Part shown: positions 1 to 10,816 of the stretch, one piece after another | How the letters are laid out: each line of letters starts with the position of its first letter | How positions within the stretch are numbered: position 1 is the first letter of the stretch | Assembly (NCBI RefSeq): GCF_000224145.3 | Contig: NW_004190451.2 | Coordinates: 34,071 to 98,070 of the forward strand | From: Ciona intestinalis | Lineage: Eukaryota > Chordata > Ascidiacea > Phlebobranchia > Cionidae | Direction: 5' to 3' | Length of the DNA stretch: 64,000 nt | Notes under the pieces: generated by a model | What the model was told of the DNA's origin: nothing | Seen by the model: the letters and a program-made list of their open reading frames with translations, nothing else | Database searches by the model: none | Translations under genes and position numbers: made by a program

Positions 1-162
1 AAATCTCATAGTTGCTTTTTGGTCCTCTAAAAATTAGTCAAATAAAGAGCCATAAAAAAGGTCTTGCTTAAAACTTGCACAGCGTCCACAAAAAGTTCCC
101 ATATATATATTTATTTTCAATAAATTGTTCACTTTTCAGGAAAAATTCTTATTTGATGGAAG

Positions 163-1401
163 TTGGTGCTGTTGGGTTTGACAATAGGAATGCTTCTTAT
201 TGGTCCAGCATCACTTCTTCGCCATTTATTTGGATGGAGCTCTCAACGTGAATGGTTGGTCTATGTAAGTGTGGTCATCAATGGGGTATTTTTCGGAGCT
301 GCATTGATGCCAACGTTCAATGAGATGCTAATGGCGTGCAAGTATGTTACACTAGATAAACAGTTATTTTTGTACAGATTAGGAATTTATTTTTATTATA
401 ATATTAGTACACTGGCTTTACTGTTTTGTTGTGAAGTTTGGAAACTTCTGTAGATCTTAAGTTAGTTGCGTATTTGCATGACAGCAGTACATTTAAAAAA
501 GACATGTGAGCTGGCTCTATGGTATTGGTTTGGTGTGGTTGTTTTTACTGCGATGCAGTGTCTCAAAGTTGATGTCAAGAGTCAAGAGCATGAGTTGCAG
601 ACTTAATCCAAGATCCTCCACGAGATTTATCCAAGATTGCCTTGAGACTTAGTTCATGACTTGAGTTGGATGGGATTGACTGGATTGTGTTGTGGAGGGA
701 GTTGGTTGGACTGTGTGTCGCGGATGCAGTTGGGAACTGTATTGTCGATGGAGTCTGAAATAGAGCAGCATCGGTCGTCTAAAGGACTTAAATGGACTTC
801 CCGGGTGCTGGGGTAATGGGCCAAATCTGGCCTAAATCCCCAGGTCCTTAAGGACCTTACCCATAAAGAATAGAATAGAATAACAGTCATCCATAAAGTT
901 ACATAATTTCAGATGTGTTTTTTAGTTTTTAAATAAAATGTTTTCTTATTGTTACACTCAGAGAGCTGCGTATACAAGAAAGTGAATTGGCGCAGTATGG
1001 GTTGGTATCTGGATTGTGGAACATGGCATTTTCTATTGGTGACATTATTGGTCCAACAGTAGGTGGTCTACTTGTACAAACATTGACATTTAGTGATGCT
1101 GCAGCAGTTTTAGCACTCTGTTCACTAACTTTGGTAAGAAAATATTTTGAAGGACTTTTTCCTCCCAAAAAAAGATGAAATAAATTATAAATTTCGCTGT
1201 ATAGGTCCAAAGTTAATATAATGTTAATTACGACCTACTATAACTTTATTCATGTTTTTATGTTATATACAGGCTTTTCTAAAGCTCACACAGCGTTTTT
1301 ATCGATACAAAACCCGCCATAAACGTGAAGAGATTGACAATGGATCTGAAAGCGAAGATGAAACCAAACCATTATTATCATCCAATCCTGTAATACATTA
1401 A
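163..1401 (+). CDS. SLC18B1-like: SLC18B1-like major facilitator transporter, C-terminal exons
   Basis: Three exons join in frame: 163-341, 962-1133 and 1273-1401 (TAA). Donors are GTATGT at 342 and GTAAGA at 1134; acceptors end at 961 and 1272. The first exon must begin after the in-frame TGA at 154-156, and the AG at 161-162 is the only fitting acceptor. The peptide is hydrophobic, with membrane segments, then a GLVSGL...SIGDIIGPTVGG stretch as in the last transmembrane helices of SLC18B1 (vesicular polyamine transporter group), then a hydrophilic acidic tail with a TKPLLSS motif. The family moves amines across vesicle membranes by proton exchange. The 5' exons lie to the left of the window. 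Another MFS subfamily is possible, since only the C-terminal third is visible. Confidence 0.72.
640..895. repeat. SINE-like repeat fragment in SLC18B1 intron
   Basis: The intron holds a copy of a dispersed repeat: the words 'ggccaaatctggcctaaatccc' (in part), 'aaggaccttacccata' and 'agaatagaat' recur at about 20380-20470 (opposite strand), 39178-39240 and 62440-62535. It is the tail part of a tRNA-derived SINE family. The boundaries are approximate. Confidence 0.55.
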
Positions 1402-2467
1402 TTAGGTGACCGTCACACAACATTTTCATGGCCATTCAAATCAGTGCAAATTAAAACTGCCAAGAGAATCCTTAATTCATAAGCACTTACATTATTGTTA
1501 CAAGGTAGAGCTGCGCTTTGACGCATTTTGTTTTGATTTGTTTTCTTAAAAACGCTGGACAACGGCAATTCTGTATCATGACATTTCACTGTGGTTTACA
1601 TTGTAGTGCAATAGCATGACTGCCCTTGAGTATTTAGCTGATCGTTTTCACTTGATTTTGTGTTTTACGGTACATATTTTCAGTTAATTTTTTTTTAATT
1701 TCGTAATGCCGGAAAAGGTATTATTCTAACAAAATTTTCTGTTTCCTCAATAACACACTAATCTGTATGTGTTGTGATGATATTTCTTTGAATAAGGCAA
1801 CATTCTTATTAAAGTGGAGAGAATGAAATTAGATAACATAAAAAAAAGAATAAGCAAGTGCTAGTAGCAAACTTCTTTTTGAACAAGTAAACAATGCTAA
1901 ATGCGAACTATATTCTTTGCTTTACAAAATAGAACAATACTAACATATTCAACTGTAACAAATAAGCGATTAGGTTGTTTGTTTCATTAATGGTAATTAT
2001 AGGCACAGCACAACTTTTGACGTAATCAGACATAGCGACGCCAACAGTCTGAATGGTAGAAAATTTTAAAATGGGTAAATTAAAGTTTAGTTGATGTGCC
2101 GCCGTCGGTATTTCACACTAAATGTACTAGACTCCTAGACGTGTCATAAGCACCAGCAGGAAACAGTAGTTCGACTACTGAGTATACTAACATTGCTCAT
2201 TTAGCACCTTTTAGGCTACTAGGTGCTAAATATATAATACGTATACGCGTATGCTTTGTTCTGGAGAGACAACTCGATTCCACATGTAAGCCAAAGCAAC
2301 ACATATAGCATGATACGAGTGTGTGATAAAGTTGTCCCATCTTTCCCACATCACTATATGATGTTTATATAAAAATTATGTTTAATATCATAGTATACTG
2401 AAGTGATAATATGGTATATAAGAGCGGTCCTTTCAATACAACCCCATAAAATGATAATAGTTTGATA
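1402..2467. other. intergenic, 3' flank of the SLC18B1-like gene
   Basis: AT-rich sequence with no convincing coding exon on either strand. It should hold the 3' UTR of the transporter. I see no other element. Confidence 0.5.
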
Positions 2468-2471
2468 CAGG

Positions 2472-2808
2472 TGTTGGGGTGCAGTGTACGTAGTTTAGCG
2501 GTCGCGCCCGCATCTCAAGTAACGACTCCATAACGCTAAGTCTACAACTCAGTTTATTATATACGCACAGACGAGCGACATCAGGCTAGGAACATGAGGA
2601 CAGCAAGAGTATAAAAGAGCTCCCGCTCCCCTCCTGACACAGAAAATAGGAGGGCTGAAACATGTGCGCAAACACAAACCACGGGAGAGATAATTGACAC
2701 CAAAGAATGGCAGGCTGTCATACTATTTCCTTGTATATCTTTATGCATTATGTTAATTTTAATAAACTATAACATATATCTGTGCTCGAAACACACTCAA
2801 TCGCTACA
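2472..2808 (+). mobile_element. solo LTR of a retrotransposon (337 bp)
   Basis: The segment begins TGTTGGGG and ends CTACA, the TGT...ACA ends typical of Ty3/gypsy-type LTRs. It is flanked on both sides by the 4-bp sequence CAGG (2468-2471 and 2809-2812), a target-site duplication. Inside it, in the expected order, are a TATAAAAG box at 2610-2617 and an AATAAA signal at 2761-2766 near the 3' end. No internal retrotransposon genes or second LTR were seen nearby, so it is a solo LTR left by recombination. Confidence 0.72.
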
Positions 2809-2812
2809 CAGG

Positions 2813-3369
2813 CGTCAATCGTTGTGTGAATTCTTTATCTCACTAACACGTGTACTCCCAAATTCCTATATACAGTATAATCTATATTGTAACCGAATGT
2901 ATGATTGAAAACGGTGGCCCAACCGTTTGGGCCCCCATATAACACAGCTGCTTTGTTTTACACACCTCGTGCCAGCTTGTAAGTTGGCACAAATGTAACT
3001 TTATGGGTCATTTTAATATTTAAATACAACTTCAAGGTATTTAAATTTTCATGATTAACGTTTTCGTACTTTTATGTAAAGGTTAACAAATTATTAAGTG
3101 TTTGTAATAATGTTTATTTATTGTTTTGTTTAATTTATTTGATCAAAAGCTTAGTAAAATAAATGGGTAAAATGTAAACAAAACCATTTAAATAAACAAC
3201 ATTAATGTTCTAATTGAAAGAAAGGTGTGCGTGAGGACACAACCCGTACAATGGGGAGTTTGCTTTAAATTGCTCTAAAGATTAGAGTATAATGGAAAAA
3301 CAAAACCCCCAAAAAGAAACTCCATCAAAGTTTAAAATAAACTTTTCTTAGGGCACACTTATAAAAAAA
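2813..3369. other. intergenic with SINE fragment
   Basis: Non-coding AT-rich DNA. A short piece near 2965-3010 ('cacctcgtgccagcttgtaa') matches the tail of the common SINE of this window. No fibrinogen-domain exon could be found here on the minus strand. Confidence 0.45.
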
Positions 3370-5530
3370 TTAAAAGAATATTAAATCCGTTTTGACGCAT
3401 ATTCCACCATTGCGGTCACAAGTTTGAAATATTTGGCCGTTATGGTACGCCAGAGAGTCTCCAACATCGCCACTGTGTCCATTTACTTCTAGTCTATAAT
3501 TAATAGACGAAGAATGAACACGAAACCTCCTATATTGAGGGAAATAGTGTAAATAGTAAAGTCAACTTTCAAAGATAATACCAAAACATTATTTTTCCTA
3601 ACTCTTCGATTACGATAACGATAAGAATAAAAATTAAAACAAGATTGTTATGTGTTTGTATAACTTACGAATATTGAGCGTATTTTGTAACGTGGTTGCA
3701 GTCAGTAACATCAACTCTCAGATCGTAGTTTTCGATGGTGGTCAGTTTATTCAGCGTCACTAAGCCTGTTAAAGTTAATTTATATGTAATGTAAGCTTTA
3801 GATGCCGTAAACATAATACGCAACCAAGCCAATGCTCTCCGTCTCTAGTTCCGAACCCAGCGGAGTAATTTGCCCAATTCCTTTCGAAATTCACCGATCC
3901 GTCTTTTCTGCGCTGAATAACCTATTAAGAAAAGAAATCCATAAATGTCCTACGCAAACTGTTCAGTGAGGCTAAGCATTATTGTATATCCTATACGTTT
4001 CGGGGAAGACGTAGTAAACAAAGATTATTAACAGAATTATTTAAGCGTATTCTTATAAATTTTAAAAAGCCCTAACGGTATCCATCCTATACCCTACAGC
4101 ATTAAATTGTGTCATATTCCTCATGGAGCCGCAGACCTCCTTTCCATAGCATTCCTGTGTGCCTCCTGTACCGTTACCCCACACTAACCAACTATATTTC
4201 GCACCGAGCGCTTTTTTACAACTCTAAATATGAAGGTTAAGCCTGTTTTTAAATGTTAAAGGAAAACAATATTTTACGAGGATTGGTTTGACTTACTGTC
4301 CATCCTCCCCCAGCAGTGTTCATATCACAGTAAACCTCAACGACAGTTGAGTCTTTCAATATAATTTGATATTTTCCGCTTGTTTTTAAACCAGAATCCA
4401 AAATAGCCTTGCAGTTCGGCTTGTTGGTTTTTGTAACACCTTCTTCGTCCAGTTCTTAAAAAAAAACGGAGATTAAATATGTACCTCATTTCGCGTTAGG
4501 GGAAAACGACTGATCTAATGACACGGATGTTCCGTTTCTAACACTCGTGCCCGCTGATGAGTTAACACGTATGAAACTTTGCGGGTGATTGTTTTTTATT
4601 CTGTGTGGCCGACATTTTAGACAACCCATTAGTCACCACAATGGTAGCAGCGACAAGCCATAAAATTATATAAACTCTGGTTAAACTGATGTTCACAGTA
4701 TAGCACCAGCGTGTCCGTTACAACCTACAAACAATTTAATATAATAAACCATTCAATTCATCAACAATATAGTTTTAATTTTTATTAATTGAAAACAGTT
4801 ACAGTTTTCGATTGAGTATATATTTTCGTATACTATAAATTAGTAAATAAAACTAAACAGTATGTTTGTCTAAATGTGACTGCTATAACTTCACTTACCA
4901 TCCATGGAAACCCAATCCACGGTGATTGGAATTTCGTCCCAACCGGACTTCTGATCTGTACGTTCAAGCTGGACCAGTACACTGTACCGCTGTATATCTA
5001 TTACTGTAACATTGAAGGTGTGTGGTAGTGAAGGATTCGTTGGTCGGGCAGTGGCTTTAACATGAACTGGTGTGGAAGTCAGACAGATTTGATACAAAAC
5101 ATTCACATATCTCTTTGGAGATTTCGAAAACTCATTTTTCTGAAAGCTTCCCCGGTTCACTTGAACAGATTCTGCAAGACAAAGAATTATAAACTTGTGT
5201 CCGTGGTTAAGAAATGACACCCATATACGTATATATGTATAGTAGAGCGGGGGGAGACGGGAAACATTTAATACATAATAACCAAGTATCCTAATCGTAT
5301 AATTCCTGAAAAGTTCTTTTTTACTGCCAAATGGGACGAGAAAATATAATGAAAAGGTGTCCTATCTTCCCCCAACCTACTAAAAATATAGCGCCTGTCG
5401 TTGCTCTGTCACGCCCGGTAGCAAATTTATTACCAGAACGCATTTGTTGTTGTAGTAGTGTATATAGCTTATACTTACCTAACATCGGTACAACTAATAT
5501 TAAAAGCAGGGCTAAATAAATCCATTTCAT
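3370..5530 (-). CDS. secreted fibrinogen-related domain protein, domain cut short
   Basis: Six minus-strand exons join in frame: 5479-5530, 4899-5171, 4297-4454, 3825-3921, 3669-3765 and 3370-3493, giving about 266 residues. Residues 1-18 ([18 protein letters not shown]) form a signal peptide. Residues 19 to about 115 resemble no domain I know. From Cys122 the protein is a fibrinogen C-terminal domain: [48 protein letters not shown], then GDSLAYHNG. The family works as secreted lectins or immune and matrix proteins. Oddly, the reading frame stops after FQTCDRNGG, so the calcium-binding loop, the usual GAWWY motif and the last cysteines are absent. The donor at 3824 is a weak GTTGCG. It is either a truncated gene, a decaying one, or the final exons are elsewhere. 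Confidence 0.7.
4010..4102. repeat. degenerate MITE fragment
   Basis: Words shared with the common MITE, such as 'gtagtaaacaaagattatt' and 'acggtatcc', in an intron of the fibrinogen-domain gene. It is diverged and lacks clear ends. Confidence 0.35.
4500..4690 (-). repeat. SINE copy in intron of fibrinogen-domain gene
   Basis: Matches the dispersed SINE in antisense: 'acaacccattagtcacca' followed by 'caatggtagcagcgacaagcc'. It lies in the intron between 4455 and 4898. It is diverged and its edges are approximate. Confidence 0.5.
5239..5383 (+). mobile_element. MITE copy (GTAGGG family)
   Basis: Diverged copy of the window's most common foldback element: left end 'gtagagcggggggagacggg', right end 'tgtcctatcttcccccaacc' followed by TA. 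It sits in intron 1 of the fibrinogen-domain gene and has an internal deletion. Confidence 0.65.
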
Positions 5531-5657
5531 CGTGTAGTGCTTGCTGTATATGCCAACGTTGTAATGTGAACACAACAAACAATTATTGTATACGTTTTAT
5601 ATATTGCTAAATGTTAATAAAAATAATTAAATAATAAAGCATCCGAGTATTACAATA

Positions 5658-5830
5658 TAGTACTGTGGGGTAAGATGGGACACCTTTAGCACATAGTATT
5701 CAAAATTCCCGACCCTGTTTTAAACAATTAACAACGGTCTATGGGTGTCGTAGGGATGCGATTTTATAATTCTTAAAATGGGACAAGAAAATAGAATGAA
5801 AAGGTGTCTCATCTTCCCTAACCCTATACT
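5658..5830 (+). mobile_element. MITE copy (GTAGGG family)
   Basis: Begins 'tactgtggggtaagatggga', carries the shared core 'aacaattaacaacggtctat', and ends 'ctcatcttccctaaccctat'. The ends are inverted repeats of each other. It lies just upstream of the fibrinogen-domain gene. Confidence 0.7.
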
Positions 5831-6183
5831 ATACCATTTCTTGCCAAACACTGTTTTTAAATTATTCGCTGGCCTGTATATAACAACGAATCTATCCTAC
5901 TAACCACAGATTACAGTTTCGAAATTATTTGGTATTTATGTTGTCTACGTATTCTAACTGTATATGTGCCAGTTTTTCGACTATATTGGTTATGCTAGTT
6001 AACTTACCCGCTGTGTACTTTCTATTTAAAGAGACCAAATCCTACTAACATTACTCACGTTAATATGCAACACAACATTGATTCTTTACGTAAGATAAAT
6101 ATTTCCTATGAAGTCTCCGGAAATACGAGAGTCTTCCGGGTTCATAAGCCATATTCTGCTGTGCGCTATAAAAGCCTAAAATG

Positions 6184-6425
6184 AATGAATGCCCTTATAT
6201 TAACCTCGCGTGTCCGGAAAATGACAGTCGTTATAACACAAGTGTTTAGAGTTACCAAGCATGTATGTAACTTGATGGGTGATTATATATTTTGTGAATT
6301 TTTATTTTTTTATGTGTGGCTGATAATTTGGACAACGGGGGGGTTTTTTTTAAAAAAAAAAGGGGTTTTGGGGTCCCTTGCACAAGGACACATACGCTTA
6401 CAATGGTAGAAACGATAAGCCTCGA
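6184..6425 (-). repeat. tRNA-derived SINE copy
   Basis: Antisense copy of the common SINE: the tail 'cctcgcgtgtccggaaaatg', then 'ttataacac', then 'aggacacatacgcttacaat' and a degenerate tRNA-like head. It carries a poly-G/T/A homopolymer patch at about 6339-6366. Confidence 0.6.
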
Positions 6426-6542
6426 CTCTTTATTTCCTCTAGTATAGAGGCAGACGCGCAAGTCAACTGTGCTACACCGCTGGATTGTAAAATTAAATTA
6501 AAAACACAGTGCTGTCAAACTTTTATTGAGATGACTAAAGGA

Positions 6543-6653
6543 GGCTGTACACAGTATCCGGAATTCGACCGTTTTGTCCGGATTTTGCTGCCGCGTGCGG
6601 AACTCGGGAATGAGTTTGCATACGACTTCGCGCGCCGGATACTGTGTACTGCC
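6543..6653. mobile_element. short foldback element with GGCTGTACACAG ends
   Basis: The left end ggctgtacacagtatccgg and right end ccggatactgtgtactgcc are inverted repeats of about 19 bp, enclosing a GC-richer core of about 70 bp. A second copy in the other orientation is at about 13950-14060. No coding capacity. The type is a non-autonomous DNA element. Confidence 0.6.
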
Positions 6654-6724
6654 GGGGAAGGAAATCATCATTTAGATCAATCAATGCAGCGCAAAACGGA
6701 AATTGTGTAATGGTGTACGTAATG

Positions 6725-6850
6725 TGTAAGGATGGGGTATAGGATACAACACTTTCTTTCTCATTTTCGTTTCAATTGGAAGTAAACAAAGAATATTTAC
6801 AGAATTATATAACCGTATCCCCGCAACTGTAAAGGGGCGTTGTTTATAGT
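6725..6850. repeat. degenerate MITE copy
   Basis: Carries 'gtaaacaaagaatatttac', 'gaattatataaccgtatcc' and 'gcgttgtttatag' as in the GTAGGG-family MITEs. The right half is eroded. Confidence 0.45.
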
Positions 6851-7415
6851 TCCCATTGAATAAATACGATTGCTGGTTGGGCTGCATGACTCGTGTTGAA
6901 CCGACTTCATATGCAGGCTTCAGCGGGTTACTATGTCTACTGTAGTACTAATTGCTTTTATAACCAAAAACTCAACAGTTCACGATATCTTGCTATATTT
7001 TATTCTATTATCTTATACACAAGCACACGATACAGTACCGGGCGAAAGATTACTTGATGGCCGGGCAAGGGCTCTTAAGAACCCGTCATGAACCTAGACT
7101 GATCTCGAGGTCCCAGGGCAGATAATGGCGTTAGTTGGGTTGTTCTCGTTATTGCTGGGTAGTTCTCGGAAATTATATATCAGACAGAATCACGTGACAG
7201 CAGTGAGACGTCATGCGATAAAATGATGGAAACGATTTGGGCCTGTCGGCGGCTGAACGGGATTCTATTAACTTCGTTCAATGGGGTTTGTTTCCATAAG
7301 AATATAGTCTCCCATGAATTAAAGTCGTATCCGCAGTGTTGACATTGAATAACGAAGTATTGTGATTGTGTAATGTGACGACACTTTAAGCGTCAGTTGC
7401 AACATGTTAATTGTT

Positions 7416-7480
7416 CAAAACCCAATCAGGTATTTTATATGTGCTAACAGTATCCTATTTTATCCCACAGTACCACAAGT
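7416..7480. repeat. MITE right-end fragment
   Basis: Carries 'caggtattttatatgtgcta' followed by 'acagtatcctattttatccc', a piece of the common MITE read from its right side. Confidence 0.4.
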
Positions 7481-7655
7481 CTGTATTATACTTCAGAAAG
7501 CCAATAACGCAAAAATCAACCCTATACACATAAATGGTCAAAATGTTTATAACTTGTACATAGTGCCGATGTCTACCATTTAGTGAGTTTTTTTTTATTA
7601 TAGGACTATTCAATTATACAAGCGAGGGTCGGGTATATAAACCAAAGTTAGTATA

Positions 7656-7730
7656 GATGTAAACCAGCTTCATTATGGTATGTTATAAACCGGCTACATT
7701 GTGACATGTTATAAACCGGCTACATTGTTT
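7656..7730. repeat. short tandem repeat, about 26-bp unit, three copies
   Basis: Unit 'atgttataaaccggctacat' plus 'tgtgac' is present in two near-perfect copies and one diverged copy ('gtaaaccagcttcattatgg'). It lies about 270 bp upstream of the plus-strand glycosyltransferase start, within its likely promoter region. Confidence 0.7.
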
Positions 7731-7998
7731 AAACACATATGAGTTGCGAGTGCAACAATACCTTTTTTTCAGTTTCCTGTAAGACGTGCTGTTCCGAGGT
7801 GTTGTGACTTAGCCTATATGTGTGACTATAACTGTTAATCGTAGGTTTTATTTCGTTGCGATTAAACTGTGTTGTTATTGTAAAACGTAAATGAAGGTGC
7901 GTGTATTTTATTTGTAATTTTCCGCTAATTTGGAAACGTCACATGCTCTTACGCAGAACAATAATGTTTAAGCTTTACGCTTTGGTTTATATACTAGA

Positions 7999-9620
7999 AT
8001 GCATAAGCCTAAAAAGAAAGATACAATATTGCTCGCTGTCATTTCTTTAGTTGTTGTCAATATAGTTTACGTGCAGAAATACATCAATGGAAAGTGAGTA
8101 CAGTTAAGATAAGTTATACATTTTAATGGATTTTTAAACTGTCAGCGACTTGGGTTTTTATCTGTATGTTTAAATCGTTGTCATTACTAGCAAAATAGGT
8201 ACATGAGGTTACATAACACCATTTATAAGGAATGCACTTATACCAAACGTTTTATTGAAATATCCGATCTAGTTTTACTTTGTACGTTTAGCAATGTTGC
8301 AGTGTTTAAAATCTGCGGTGAAATTAACACGGTCTTTATACGCATAATCCCAACTTGTGTAGAACTGAAATAACAGAAGAAGTTATATGTTGGTAAACGT
8401 TTTTATAGATCGGAAAATAAAACGACACCATTCGTTTCTCATCAAACTACCACACCACCAGTTAACGAGCAACAGAACAAACCAGGTTATAACTTCATTG
8501 TGCAGCCGAATCTAACAAGAAACTGTGAAACAAAATGTCCGGATTATCAAGGTAGAAAAATTATCTTTAAAACTAGGTCTATTTATAATCGGTGATTGTT
8601 CTTCATCTTTCTCAATAAAATTGCTTTATTTTTACCAGATCAAAACCACTGTCGAATTTTCATTTTTGTAAAATCCTTGTATTTGGGAATCCACAAAAGA
8701 AACATGATCCGAAGTACGTGGGCATCTGTAAGATACATTGAAGGTTGTGCTTTCATGACTATATTTGTTATGGGCAACCCTTTAAATGACACGAAGGCGG
8801 CAGTAAAGCAAGAAATGTTGGTTCACTCGGATATTTTGCAATATGATGGACCTGACGATTACAGGTGTGTCATCAGCACAGCAATTCTGTTTCTTATGCG
8901 TTGACCTAACTGTACTCGTGAATGAATACTTCTGTATAGCATCTTTAGTTTGTTTAGGTTTGCGGCGAGTACAGTCGCGTATTTTGTTGTTTTTACTAAG
9001 TCAAACACAATATTTTCCAAACAAAGTACCAACACTTTACAATATTTTAACTTGGCAGAAATATTACGACTAAAACCCTCGCCGGTATGCACTGGGCAAC
9101 AGCAAATTTGAAATCCGAAGACATCTACATTTCAGCTGATGATGATATTGTGATAGACATCAATAAACTTCAGAGGGCAATTCAACAGTTCAATGAAACC
9201 AGAGCGGCTAATTTGTGGCCGGAATTTCCCATTATATGTGGACTCCGCTTAATGAAAGGATTTCTGCCACATAGGTTTACCAAAAGCAAATGGTTCATTT
9301 CAATCGATAAGTACAAATGGCCTTCCTACCCAAACTTTTGCTTGGGCGGGATGTACGCTACCAGTATTAGTGTGGTCTCGCAGCTGCTGGAAATAGCTCA
9401 ATCCACCAGACCTCTGCACTTAGACGATGTGTGGATAACTGGCATACTTCGTTTAAAACTCGGGTTGCCCGACACGATGTTAGTTGCTCCTGACCACAGT
9501 TTATCCGTGCATTTGGAAGGGTTTTCTGGAATGAATGCAGAGCAATCATTAACAAAAGTTCGTCAATATTGGACACCAATTTTCAACTCACTTACGAACG
9601 AAACTTGCTTTTGCAAATAA
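7999..9620 (+). CDS. beta-1,3-galactosyltransferase-like enzyme (GT31), copy A
   Basis: Four exons join in frame: 7999-8093, 8409-8551, 8639-8864 and 9059-9620, 341 residues. Residues 9-25 form a single membrane anchor, so this is a type II Golgi protein with a short stem. The GT31 hallmarks are present in order: HKRNMIRSTWAS (the R..IR.TW motif), IFVMGNP (the F.LG motif), SADDDIVID with DDD at about 182-184 for metal and UDP-sugar, and LHLDDVWITGIL (the EDV.G motif). The family adds galactose or GlcNAc in beta-1,3 linkage to glycans in the Golgi. The acceptor cannot be told. A second, damaged copy lies inverted downstream at 10817-12973. Confidence 0.85.
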
Positions 9621-9834
9621 AGGTTCAAAGTCGATAACTCAGTGTGGTGTGTGTTGCAGTATGCAATGGCTTGCCTAATGTATGAGCGCATGCAATTTTT
9701 CACTAAAAAAAAAATGTTTGAAAAAAACTGTGAGTAAAGTCAAACTTTGAAACAGTTCGATGCTTCATAATGTACCTGCTTATACTGTTAATATGTATAA
9801 TCGCGATTTAAATCGGTATTTTGTTTTAAAAGTA

Positions 9835-9879
<45 letters not shown>

Positions 9880-10816
9880 AAGATATTGGTTAAAAGTTGT
9901 AAGGATTGATTTGTTCTGTGTATCTCATAAATTACGAGAACTATTGTTCGAGGAAAATGGATCCACATGACTAATACGTGCTCAATAAAAAGTATACAAC
10001 TCCAACCATGTGGTAAACTTACACCTATTACTTTTTCGTCGCCTCGTTCATATAATGATAGATGTTTGACTCCAATACAACTATAAAACGCGACCAGCAA
10101 CATATCGGAACGTAACCAGCTATCGGGTGTTTATATACATTGGTCGGTTCCGCATTGCCAGAGAGGCAATGTAATGATCGATTAGCGAACCAATACTAAT
10201 ATAATCAAGCAGTTTTTCTTCAGTTGGGTATTGCTATATGATCTTATCTATGTAAATAAACGAGCTACAAGAGAATTTAAGTAAAGTTTACCCCCGCATT
10301 ATTGTAGTATAGTAGTATACGTTTAATTGGAAATACAGATATTGGTGTGAAAATAGTCATCTTAAAAATTATAAAATATAAGTTTACGCACGTAATTAAC
10401 AGTTCCTGTAAGTATATCCAAACTGTTTAAAACAATTAGGCCTCATAAGAGAATGAGACTAAATTACATTGGAAAAATAAGATGCACAATTGTGAATTGA
10501 TAATGTTAAATTAAACAAATGATAATTACCTAGAAACAGGAGAGCTAAGCTCTAATGAATAGGCACGGTTAAACGGTTCCATTTTAACCGCCTGTTTTTA
10601 AATTACTAAAATAGCACAAATAGTGTACAGATCGCGACGCAACTCCCCGTGTGTTTTAGTATATTTATTGCAAGTGTTTAGCTGAAAAAATGTTTCAAAT
10701 ATGATTAATTATATTGAGCTATAACGACGAAAAGAAAAAGAACAAGAACAACAGTTTGCCGAAAAAATATATGACCACCACGTACCCAATATAGTCTGTG
10801 CACAACTTTGTAACTA
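9621..10816. other. spacer between the inverted glycosyltransferase genes
   Basis: About 1.2 kb between the two 3' ends, non-coding and AT-rich. It holds a TA microsatellite at about 9838-9872. Near 10157 a small hairpin is formed by 'cattgccagagaggcaatg'. Nothing else was recognised. Confidence 0.55.
9838..9872. repeat. (TA)n microsatellite
   Basis: Uninterrupted TA dinucleotide run. Confidence 0.9.

Noticed and set aside
5321-5578. Reading the fibrinogen-gene first exon through as an 85-residue protein
   Set aside because: It runs across a good GTAAGT donor and into a MITE; the spliced form joins in frame to the next exons.
9838-9872. TA run as a functional centre of the inverted GT31 pair
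   Set aside because: Simple TA runs occur at several other places in the window; no evidence for a special role.
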